This document shows positions 6,604 through 12,633 of a stretch of DNA of 12,633 bases, piece after piece. The stretch's first letter is position 1. Every line of letters begins with the position of its first letter. The DNA lies in NCBI GenBank assembly GCA_024225875.1, contig JAAEMD010000296.1, positions 1 to 12,633 on the forward strand, read 5' to 3'. The translations under genes were made by a program, and so were the position numbers. This DNA comes from a bacterium (GTDB taxonomy: Bacteria > Margulisbacteria > Marinamargulisbacteria > JAAEMD01). A model generated the notes under the pieces. That model had not been told where the DNA came from. It did no database searches and was given only the letters and a program-made list of their open reading frames with translations.

Positions 6604-7329
6604 ATGATAATGATTCTGGGAGATCTGCACACTGATTATAGTATAATAAACAGTCAGATAGAGTATTACGAAAAAAAATCTAATGAAAGAATTGATGCTG
6701 TAATACAACTGGGTGATTTTGGTATATATCGTGAACCGCTCGAAGAGTTTTTTATATTACAAAACCATAAATTCCTGAGGCCTGTCTTTTTTATTGACGG
6801 TAATCATGAGGATTTCTGGAATATTACTACTCTGTCCGAAAAATACAAAGAATATTTCAAACATCTTAAAAGAGGTGATGTGCATAATATAGGTGATTAT
6901 AGATTTTTATCTTTCGGTGGTGCAGCCTATATGGACCCCATAAATACGCCTCCTGGTTCTGTTATAACAAAAGAGGACGTTAGAAAAAGTATTTTACATA
7001 ATAGTAAAGAAGTTGATATTGTTATATCCCATGATTGCCCGGAAGGCATTGGTGTACCTGGTACACCCGGGTTTGAATATTGTGGATCGACAGGATTTAA
7101 AGAAGGAAAACTTTTATTAAGGCATTTTAAGCCAGAAATATGGTTTTTTGCTCACTATCATAAGCTTTTTTCTGTTTATGTAGGGAAAGCTCTTTTTTTA
7201 GGGTTAGGGTTAGCAAAAAACGGGTTTGCAGTATTAAAAGATAATTTCACGCTTGAAATAGTTCAAACATCGTTCAATAATAGTAAGCCAAAAAAGTTTT
7301 TTAATTTATTTAATGAAATCAGGAGGTAG
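6604..7329 (+). CDS. Soluble metallophosphoesterase, Dbr1-like
   Basis: This 241-residue protein has no signal or membrane segment. Motifs run GDLH (6-9), GDFG (37-40), GNHE (66-69), SHDCPEG (142-148) and PEIWFFAHYHK (177-187). The SHDxP segment, the P..WF.AH.H ending (Ala where most metallophosphoesterases have Gly) and the GDF motif resemble eukaryotic RNA lariat debranching enzyme Dbr1 more than the usual bacterial enzymes. Unlike Dbr1, motif I has Asp rather than Cys. It may therefore act on a nucleotide phosphodiester, such as an unusual linkage made by the neighbouring DUF294 protein; that is inference. It starts 24 nt after DUF294 with GGGG upstream, and a second ATG lies two codons in (6610). 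The next gene's ribosome site overlaps its last codons. Confidence 0.82.
   Translation: MIMILGDLHTDYSIINSQIEYYEKKSNERIDAVIQLGDFGIYREPLEEFFILQNHKFLRPVFFIDGNHEDFWNITTLSEKYKEYFKHLKRGDVHNIGDYRFLSFGGAAYMDPINTPPGSVITKEDVRKSILHNSKEVDIVISHDCPEGIGVPGTPGFEYCGSTGFKEGKLLLRHFKPEIWFFAHYHKLFSVYVGKALFLGLGLAKNGFAVLKDNFTLEIVQTSFNNSKPKKFFNLFNEIRR
7321..7327 (+). promoter_or_regulatory. Ribosome binding site supporting the start at 7331
   Basis: AGGAGGT overlaps the end of the Dbr1-like gene and lies 3-4 nt before the ATG at 7331. The in-frame ATG at 7313 has no ribosome site before it, so 7331 is the better start. Confidence 0.65.
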
Positions 7330-7330
7330 T

Positions 7331-7996
7331 ATGGACAACAGAAACTATAATACAAATTTATTTAAACCTAAAACACAATACGCCAGAATCAACACCAGAA
7401 TTATCATTATATCATTATTAATATGGGCGGTTGCTGTTTTTGGTTTTCAAATAGCGCTCAGGGTAATGGAACGGCCTGTCCCTGAAAAATCATATGTTAC
7501 TTTTTCAAAATTCTGGACCAAAATACATAAGGGAACTGTAACAAACCAGGATAAGGCTGAACTTGCGAAAGTTTATCTTACAGTAATGGGTAAGTACGAA
7601 AAGCTGCGTTCTAATAATATACTTCAAAAAGCTTTCACATTCACTTTGCTGACTATTGATCCGGGCAAGGTAAATTCTTTGTCAGCCACAGAGGCCAGAT
7701 ATATGCTGGGCCTTTCGGAAAAAAGTCTTTTAGCAAAGGTAATACCCTATGCCTTAGTGCCTGCAAAAGATTCTGTATTATCACGTAATGAAGCAAAACA
7801 AATCCCTGTATTAATGAAAAAATACTTAATACATAACAGATCTGTTTTAACTGATACTAAATTCCTTGGTTTTCCATTCCATTACTTTTATACTTCTGTA
7901 TTCTTATTAATTCTATTTGTGGTTATGTGCTGGTCATACTGTTTTATAATACAAAAAGTTAATACAAAACTGGGTATTAACGAAGATGAATCTTAG
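7331..7996 (+). CDS. DUF4212-type symporter small subunit with large central insertion
   Basis: DUF4212 proteins are two-helix membrane partners of ActP/VC_2705 sodium:solute symporters and are usually about 80-100 residues. This one has 221. Its first part (YARINTRIIIISLLIWAVAV, about 17-36) and last part (FLGFPFHYFYTS at 178-189, then a helix to about 207 and VNTKLGINEDE) fit the two ends of the family. Between them, about residues 48-175 form an extra, mostly helical soluble segment that would lie outside the inner membrane if the N terminus is inside. It lies directly upstream of the symporter (13 nt gap), which supports the pairing. The start at 7331 was chosen for its AGGAGG. The role of the insertion is unknown. 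Family assignment rests on the end segments plus gene order, so it is good but not certain. Confidence 0.7.
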   Translation: MDNRNYNTNLFKPKTQYARINTRIIIISLLIWAVAVFGFQIALRVMERPVPEKSYVTFSKFWTKIHKGTVTNQDKAELAKVYLTVMGKYEKLRSNNILQKAFTFTLLTIDPGKVNSLSATEARYMLGLSEKSLLAKVIPYALVPAKDSVLSRNEAKQIPVLMKKYLIHNRSVLTDTKFLGFPFHYFYTSVFLLILFVVMCWSYCFIIQKVNTKLGINEDES

Positions 7997-7997
7997 A

Positions 7998-8004
7998 GAG
8001 GGAG
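7998..8004 (+). promoter_or_regulatory. Ribosome binding site supporting the symporter start at 8010
   Basis: GAGGGAG ends 5 nt before the ATG at 8010. The in-frame ATG at 7986 lies inside the end of the DUF4212 gene and would add eight charged residues ahead of the signal peptide, so 8010 is preferred. Confidence 0.65.
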
Positions 8005-8009
8005 TGAAA

Positions 8010-9689
8010 ATGATAAAAAGAATTATTATCGGTTTATTTTGTTTTTTAATGATAACATCTTCGATTTATGCTGATGCTTCGACCAGTGAAGCATTAAAGT
8101 TAGAAGGCAGTTTTAAAATAGGTCCGGCTATTATCTTAATATTAATTTTAGGTATATTTATTAGTGTCGGTCTATTAAACAAAGCTAAAGATACTCAGGA
8201 TTACTGGGCAGCCGGGCGTAAGATATCCCGTGTCGGGTCTGGAATGGCAATTGCTTCTAACTGGATGAGTGCGGCTTCTTTTCTTGGTATGGCTGCAATT
8301 ATGTATGGCTCCGGCTATCACGGTTTATCTTATGTAGTTGGCTGGACAGGTGGTTATGTTCTGCTTTTAGTTCTGATGGCGGCACAAATACGTCGTTTTG
8401 GAAAATATACTGCTCCTGATTTTATTGGGGATAGATTTTATTCCAAAGGCTTAAGAGCAACAACAGCCGTTGTTGCAATACTGATTTCTATCAGCTATTG
8501 CGTTGGTCAATTTGGCGGGATCGGTCTTATGTTTAAGTGGATACTGGGCATAGATTATGTCTGGGCAGTTATCATAGGGGCTTCCGTTGTACTGGGTTAT
8601 ACTCTGATTTCAGGAATGCTGGGCGTTACAAAGAATATGCAGATTCAATACGTTATTATTATAATATCTTTTATTATTCCTCTATATATTTTAATGATTA
8701 AGTTCAACTATTTCTGGTTATTACCTCAAATAGGATACGGTCAGGTAGTTTCTGACATTGTTGCAGGGATCGCCCCTGGTGAATTTCTTACTTCAACTGC
8801 GCATGGTTATGCAATTCTGCCCAGCCCTGAATTTGCAATGCCCTGGGACACTGCAACAGGTAAAACATTTTTTCAATGGATGGCAACATGTTTTGCTCTA
8901 ATGGTTGGTACTGCTGGACTTCCACATGTAATTCAGCGTTTTTATGTTGTGCCAAAAACAAATGATGCCAGATGGTCAGTTGTATGGGGACTTTTCTTCA
9001 TCTCGCTTTTGTACTGGAGTGCGCCGGTTTACTCTGCTTTCGGAAAAATCCTGTCTGCAGCACCTGAGGTAGGGGCTCTTGCTAAAGATGCGATTGTTGT
9101 CTATACCGCTCAGCTGGGTAAAATACACCCTCTTGTTGTAGGTTTTCTGGCAGCAGGAGCAATCTCGGCAGCATTTTCCACTGTTTCCGGTTTATTAGTT
9201 GCAGGAGCATCAGCTTTTTCTCATGACCTCTATTATAAAGTTATCAATCCATCAGCCTCTGCTGAAACACAGATGAAAATGGCAAGGCTTGGAACTGTAT
9301 TGATGTCTATTATTGTTGCTTCTATAGCACTTCTTAAGCTTGCCTTAATTGCTCAGTTAGTAGCTGTAGCTTTTTCTTTGGCCGGCTGTACAATATTTCC
9401 GTTATTTTTATTAGGGATATGGTGGAGCCGTGCAAATAGAGAGGGCGCTATTGCCGGATTAGTAACCGGGATAATAGTATCATTAATTGCTATTATATAT
9501 TTCATAGCAGGAAAATATGGCGTTCAGCTGCCAGCACATGAAGCTATTAATTACTGGATTAACCCATGGTACTTTGCCTGGTTTGGTGCGCCTTTAGCTA
9601 TACTGGTCAATATCGTTGTATCTCTTATGACAGAAGATACTCCTCTGGAAATAAAAAAATTCCTTGCCGAAAAAGTACATAGTACATAA
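8010..9689 (+). CDS. Sodium:solute symporter, VC_2705/ActP-like (probable acetate/short carboxylate uptake)
   Basis: This 559-residue SSS-family transporter is probably a sodium-coupled importer of acetate or a related monocarboxylate in the inner membrane. An N-terminal signal peptide (about 1-22, ending IYADA) is present, as in E. coli ActP, followed by about 13 hydrophobic helices. DYWAAGRKI (64-72), then SNWMSAASFLGMAA (83-96), matches the first-helix sodium/substrate region. GTAGLPHVIQRFYVV (300-314) is a hallmark shared with ActP, and ISAAFSTVSGLLVAGAS (385-401) carries the Ser/Thr residues used for the second sodium site in SSS transporters. It lies 13 nt after its DUF4212 partner. A long hairpin follows the stop. 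Acetate specificity is inferred from relatives. Confidence 0.88.
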   Translation: MIKRIIIGLFCFLMITSSIYADASTSEALKLEGSFKIGPAIILILILGIFISVGLLNKAKDTQDYWAAGRKISRVGSGMAIASNWMSAASFLGMAAIMYGSGYHGLSYVVGWTGGYVLLLVLMAAQIRRFGKYTAPDFIGDRFYSKGLRATTAVVAILISISYCVGQFGGIGLMFKWILGIDYVWAVIIGASVVLGYTLISGMLGVTKNMQIQYVIIIISFIIPLYILMIKFNYFWLLPQIGYGQVVSDIVAGIAPGEFLTSTAHGYAILPSPEFAMPWDTATGKTFFQWMATCFALMVGTAGLPHVIQRFYVVPKTNDARWSVVWGLFFISLLYWSAPVYSAFGKILSAAPEVGALAKDAIVVYTAQLGKIHPLVVGFLAAGAISAAFSTVSGLLVAGASAFSHDLYYKVINPSASAETQMKMARLGTVLMSIIVASIALLKLALIAQLVAVAFSLAGCTIFPLFLLGIWWSRANREGAIAGLVTGIIVSLIAIIYFIAGKYGVQLPAHEAINYWINPWYFAWFGAPLAILVNIVVSLMTEDTPLEIKKFLAEKVHST

Positions 9690-9703
9690 CTGTTAAAATA
9701 AAA

Positions 9704-9749
9704 GCTCCAGAAGGATTTTGATTTTTATTAAAATTCTTCAGGAGCCTTT
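9704..9749 (+). terminator. Long hairpin after the symporter gene, possibly bidirectional terminator
   Basis: GCTCCAGAAGGATTTT (9704-9719) pairs with AAAATTCTTCAGGAGC (9730-9745) around a 10-nt loop, with one A-A mismatch and one G-U pair. On the plus strand CTTTAT follows; on the minus strand the hairpin is followed by CTTTTATTTT, a better T tract. It begins 14 nt after the symporter stop and ends 16 nt before the next ATG. Confidence 0.65.
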
Positions 9750-9761
9750 ATCCACTACCTG

Positions 9762-10547
9762 ATGAAAAAAAAACATCTATTCTTATTTGATATATCCACA
9801 AAAAGGCTCTTTGCTTTTATGTTTAGTATTGCGCTGCTGGCTGTAACTGCTGCCCTGCTCTACTATCACAATATAAATGTAAGTGAGGATCCAAGGGTTA
9901 TTGGAGCAAAAAAAAACTTTAAGGTCTTCTCTAACTTATTAAAAGAAAATAAATATGATGAAGCACTAAAAACTCTTGATGAAATAGAATATGTTTACAA
10001 AATCATTCCTGGCTATAAAAACTCTTATGAACTTGGAGTTTTATATAATAACAGAGCAGCTGTTTACCTTGTGCAGCTTGAAAAAGCTCTGATAAGTACT
10101 GATAACATCCTGGTAGATCAAAGGCGGCTTCTTCTGGAGCTGGCACAAGAAAATTCAAATAAAAGTAAAGCTATCTATTTGTCATGGCTTGCTAAAATGG
10201 AACATTTAAATAAAGAGCAGATACATGCTTTGATTAAACCATTTTTCAGAGATGATGACCCTAATCTTAAAGGCTATAACCTGAATAAGATAATAAATAG
10301 AAGGACAAAACAGCTGATACAGTCACAATCAGAAACAAAAAGAAGGCTGTCAGTTGTTTATACAAATTTAGGAATAATTGAGCGTTATCAAAACAACATG
10401 GAAAAAGCTGAATATTATTATCAAAAAGCTATTTCTTTATGGAAGGAAAATTATGTTGCTGAAAATAACCTTGATGTTCTGCTGGGTAGACAGATAAAAA
10501 AGCGCTCCATAATAAAACAGCTTTTTCCACCGAAAAAAAACAAATAA
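9762..10547 (+). CDS. Membrane-anchored TPR-like protein of unknown function
   Basis: This 261-residue basic protein has one N-terminal transmembrane helix (about 16-35), a lysine-rich cytoplasmic start and, by the positive-inside rule, an extracytoplasmic helical remainder. A helical pair at about 50-78 (KENKYDEALKTLDEIE) and a clear TPR at about 197-240 (YTNLGIIERYQNNMEKAEYYY) are visible; a further TPR-like helix spans 90-110. TPR domains bind other proteins, but the partner is unknown. No good ribosome site precedes the ATG: the only AGGAG nearby (9740-9744) is 17 nt away and buried in the hairpin. The next ATG is residue 20, inside the membrane helix, so 9762 is kept. It follows the symporter terminator and may depend on read-through. 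Confidence 0.7.
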   Translation: MKKKHLFLFDISTKRLFAFMFSIALLAVTAALLYYHNINVSEDPRVIGAKKNFKVFSNLLKENKYDEALKTLDEIEYVYKIIPGYKNSYELGVLYNNRAAVYLVQLEKALISTDNILVDQRRLLLELAQENSNKSKAIYLSWLAKMEHLNKEQIHALIKPFFRDDDPNLKGYNLNKIINRRTKQLIQSQSETKRRLSVVYTNLGIIERYQNNMEKAEYYYQKAISLWKENYVAENNLDVLLGRQIKKRSIIKQLFPPKKNK

Positions 10548-10561
10548 TAATATCAGTAAAA

Positions 10562-10588
10562 AGTAAGAGAAGATCATACTTTCTTATT
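10562..10588 (+). terminator. Possible weak terminator hairpin after the TPR gene
   Basis: AGTAAGAGAAG (10562-10572) pairs with CTTTCTTATT (10579-10588) over a 6-nt loop, with one bulged G and one G-U pair. It lies 14 nt after the stop. No T tract follows directly; the nearest T-rich run is 10611-10618, so termination here would be weak. Confidence 0.3.
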
Positions 10589-10627
10589 ACAGATAAGGCA
10601 CTTTATTTTTGTTTTTATAAACATCTG

Positions 10628-10744
10628 TATAGCTGTTCCAAAATAAAATGTCCGACACTTAAAGTTTTCAAATGACTTTGTTTATGTACGTCAGTACACT
10701 GCACTCCGTCATTTAAACGGACAATTCAACTTGTACCAGCTATA
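10628..10744 (-). mobile_element. MITE-like element, copy 2 (117 bp, inverted relative to copy 1)
   Basis: The reverse complement of this segment matches 2896-3014 from the first to the last base, with about 12 substitutions and two small indels. It shares the TATAGCTG and CAGCTATA ends and the inner TGTCCG/CGGACA pair. Compared with copy 1 it has lost the AGGAGG (small deletion) and the ATG (now ACA), so it carries no short ORF. It sits between the TPR gene and the helicase promoter. Confidence 0.75.
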
Positions 10745-10750
10745 AATAAA

Positions 10751-10779
10751 TTACTATCTAAGATTTATTATGTTATAAT
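10751..10779 (+). promoter_or_regulatory. Extended -10 promoter for the DEAD-box helicase
   Basis: TGTTATAAT (10771-10779) is a full extended -10 element, with a weak TTACTA 17 nt upstream at 10751-10756. It begins just after the MITE. Transcription from about 10786 would give a leader of roughly 110 nt before the helicase ATG. That leader is AT-rich and contains a short ACAGCA/TGCTGT stem (10856-10883). Confidence 0.45.
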
Positions 10780-10897
10780 ACTTTCTGATATATTCGGATC
10801 TCTACCGACTCACTAATGTCCTGGATCCTTATAAAATAAAACATGCAAAGGAAATACAGCATATTAATTATTAGTACTGCTGTTAACATAATATCTT

Positions 10898-12472
10898 ATG
10901 GCTAAATCAGAAAGTTTCAGAGAACTTGGATTATCTGAAAGTATACTAAAAGCACTGGAAAAAAAAGGTTTTGAAGAACCAACTCAAATCCAGAAAAAAA
11001 CTATCCCTGAGCTTCTTAATAATGATGTGGATATCATTGGTCAGGCTCAAACAGGAACAGGTAAAACCGCTGCTTTCGGGTTACCAATTATTGACAATCT
11101 AAAAGAAAGAAAAAACTATATACAGGCGCTGATTTTAACTCCTACCAGAGAACTGACTATCCAGGTTTCAGGGGAATTAAATTCACTTAAAGGTGAAAGT
11201 ACTCTAAAAATAGTTCCTGTTTATGGAGGTCAATCCATAGAAAAACAGGCTGCACAGCTAAAAAAATCAGTTGATATAGTTGTGGGAACCCCAGGCAGGA
11301 TAATCGATCATCTGGAAAATAAACGTTTAAACTTTATGCAGTTAAAATATCTGGTTCTTGATGAAGCTGATGAAATGTTAAACATTGGTTTTATAGAAGA
11401 GATTGAAAAAATCATGGCCAGAACTAATAAAGATAAAAGAACCCTGCTTTTTTCTGCCACTATGCCTAAACGAATTATTAATTTATCTGAAAAATACATG
11501 AAGGAATATAAAATATTAAAAACAACCAGAGAACAACTAACAACAAACCTGACAGATCAAATATATTTTGAAGTAACAGAATCGGATAAACTGGAAGCAT
11601 TATGTAGAATAATTGATATTGAAGATGAATTTTATGGTCTGATATTCTGTAGAACAAAAAGAGACGTGGACAGTATTGCAGAAAAATTAACTAACAGGGG
11701 CTATGATGTCGAGGCTATGCATGGTGATTTATCTCAACATCAACGAGAACGTATTATGGATAAGTTTAGAAAAAAATGGTGCAATATTCTAGTTGTAACT
11801 GATATTGCCTCACGCGGTCTTGATATAACAGACCTTACCCATGTTATTAACTTTGCCCTTCCTCAAGACCATGAATCATATATACATAGAATTGGCAGAA
11901 CAGGCCGGGCTGGCAAACCAGGCAGAGCAATTACCTTTATAACTCCTTCTGAATACAATAAATTAACCCGAATCAGGAAAAGCGCAAAAACAGATATAAG
12001 AAAAGAAAGTGTTCCCAGTATAAAAAAAATAATTTCTAATAAGAAGAAAAGGCTTCAGGCTAATATTTATAACCTGATTAATGAAGGTATTGAAGATGAA
12101 TATTTTGACTTTGCCAGATCATTATTAAATGAAAAAGATCCAGCCTCAACAATAGCGGCTGTATTAAAAAGTGCTTTTGATACAGAGTTATCAGAAGATA
12201 ACTACAACGAGATCAGAGATGTCTCTATCGATACAAAAGGAACAACCAGGCTGTTTGTTGCAAAAGGCAAACAGGATCAAATGGGGCCCAGGAAGCTGGT
12301 CTCTTATATTGAAAAACAATCAAAGGTATTTGGTAAAAGGATACATGCAGTTCAGGTTTACGATAAGTTTTCCTTTATCACAGTATCTTTTAAAGATGCT
12401 GAAACAATTTTAGATGCCTTCTCATCAAAAAACAAAACAAGATCTGTAGTTGAAAAAGCAAAAGCAAAGTAA
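10898..12472 (+). CDS. deaD: DEAD-box ATP-dependent RNA helicase, CsdA/DeaD type
   Basis: This 524-residue enzyme unwinds RNA duplexes with ATP, in ribosome assembly and RNA turnover, often under cold stress. All motifs are present: Q motif (F7 to Q32), AQTGTGKT (50-57), PTREL (82-86), TPGR (131-134), DEAD (155-158), SAT (186-188), FCRTKRDVD (250-258), TDIASRGLD (301-309) and HRIGRTGRAG (330-339). A DbpA/CsdA-type RNA-binding domain spans about 447-520 (RLFVAKGKQDQMGP), preceded by a helical dimerisation-like region (about 370-430). There is no good ribosome site before the ATG, only an AAGGAAA about 40 nt upstream, which may point to controlled translation. The N terminus aligns with family starts, so 10898 is retained. 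It converges with a small minus-strand ORF 7 bp beyond its stop. Confidence 0.93.
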   Translation: MAKSESFRELGLSESILKALEKKGFEEPTQIQKKTIPELLNNDVDIIGQAQTGTGKTAAFGLPIIDNLKERKNYIQALILTPTRELTIQVSGELNSLKGESTLKIVPVYGGQSIEKQAAQLKKSVDIVVGTPGRIIDHLENKRLNFMQLKYLVLDEADEMLNIGFIEEIEKIMARTNKDKRTLLFSATMPKRIINLSEKYMKEYKILKTTREQLTTNLTDQIYFEVTESDKLEALCRIIDIEDEFYGLIFCRTKRDVDSIAEKLTNRGYDVEAMHGDLSQHQRERIMDKFRKKWCNILVVTDIASRGLDITDLTHVINFALPQDHESYIHRIGRTGRAGKPGRAITFITPSEYNKLTRIRKSAKTDIRKESVPSIKKIISNKKKRLQANIYNLINEGIEDEYFDFARSLLNEKDPASTIAAVLKSAFDTELSEDNYNEIRDVSIDTKGTTRLFVAKGKQDQMGPRKLVSYIEKQSKVFGKRIHAVQVYDKFSFITVSFKDAETILDAFSSKNKTRSVVEKAKAK

Positions 12473-12479
12473 TTTTTCT

Positions 12480-12614
12480 TTAATACCTGGTTATATTTTT
12501 GACATAGATCCTGGTGGTATATTTTTCCCGGTCTTCTATGCATATTCTTTTCGGCTGGATCTTCTGGTTCAGTAAGTATGCGACCATGAATAGGTCGGTC
12601 GTTTTTACTTCCAT
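12480..12614 (-). CDS. Small 44-residue protein, possibly truncated DUF5659-like
   Basis: On the minus strand a GAAAGGAG ribosome site (complement of 12626-12633) lies 11 nt before an ATG at 12614. The frame reads MEVKTTDLFMVAYLLNQK, continues with a basic, beta-strand-like second half and ends at TAA 12480-12482, 7 bp from the converging helicase stop. The TTDL..AYLL start resembles DUF5659-type proteins, usually about 70-80 residues, so this may be a shortened version. The resemblance is from memory and covers few residues. No membrane segment is seen. Confidence 0.45.
   Translation of the reverse strand: MEVKTTDLFMVAYLLNQKIQPKRICIEDREKYTTRIYVKNITRY
12580..12606 (+). terminator. Possible terminator for the helicase gene
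   Basis: GCGACC (12580-12585) can pair with GGTCGT (12597-12602), with one G-U pair, around an 11-nt loop, and TTTT follows. An alternative CGACC/GGTCG stem uses 12593-12597. It lies 107 nt after the helicase stop and inside the small minus-strand ORF, so it may be chance. Confidence 0.3.
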
Positions 12615-12633
12615 TTTTCTTTGTGCTCCTTTC

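Noticed and set aside
7199..7215. Telomere-like TTAGGG repeats
   Set aside because: The two repeats encode Leu-Gly-Leu-Gly-Leu-Ala inside the Dbr1-like gene and extend no further, so chance codon use explains them.
7313..7330. Upstream ATG for the DUF4212 protein
   Set aside because: It has no ribosome site, whereas AGGAGG directly precedes the ATG at 7331.
1..12633. CRISPR arrays, tRNA or rRNA genes, phage genes, toxin-antitoxin pairs
   Set aside because: No regularly spaced repeats, no cloverleaf or rRNA-like stretches and no phage or toxin-antitoxin motifs were seen by reading.

Overview
The window is AT-rich DNA from a bacterium that looks Gram-negative. It carries a PseH-like sugar acetyltransferase typical of pseudaminic-acid (flagellin or surface glycan) pathways, and an acetate-type sodium symporter with a DUF4212 partner. 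Strong AGGAGG-type ribosome sites precede many genes. The gene set and base composition would fit a low-GC lineage such as Deferribacterota or Spirochaetota, but nothing in the window settles the taxon, so this is only an impression.

Layout. (1) Positions 1-1743, plus strand: the 3' part of an AMP-forming acyl ligase whose start lies outside the window, then a PseH-like GNAT acetyltransferase starting at TTG. This looks like the end of a glycan-modification cluster. (2) Positions 1756-2449, minus strand: a small DUF1059 protein and a four-helix DUF1761 membrane protein, followed on the same strand by a broken small gene (2571-2816). (3) Positions 2896-3014: a 119-bp MITE-like element with terminal inverted repeats. 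A second copy, about 88-90% identical and inverted, lies at 10628-10744. The two copies bracket everything between them. (4) Positions 3097-10547, plus strand: 6-phosphofructokinase; then a tight run of a membrane-anchored metallophosphoesterase, a DUF294 nucleotidyltransferase, a soluble Dbr1-like metallophosphoesterase, an enlarged DUF4212 small subunit and a VC_2705/ActP-type sodium:solute symporter; then a strong hairpin and a membrane-anchored TPR-type protein. (5) Positions 10898-12472: a CsdA/DeaD-type DEAD-box RNA helicase with its own promoter and a leader of about 110 nt, facing a 44-residue minus-strand ORF at the right edge.

How the genes may work together. The symporter and DUF4212 protein probably form one sodium-coupled uptake system for acetate or another short carboxylate. 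The DUF294 protein is a recurrent neighbour of such symporters and is probably regulatory. Here two phosphoesterases join it, which suggests, without proving, a nucleotide-based on/off control of uptake. The most unusual items are the inverted MITE pair around this metabolic block, a ribosome site and short ORF supplied by one MITE just before pfk, the large insertion splitting the DUF4212 protein, and the Dbr1-like phosphoesterase.
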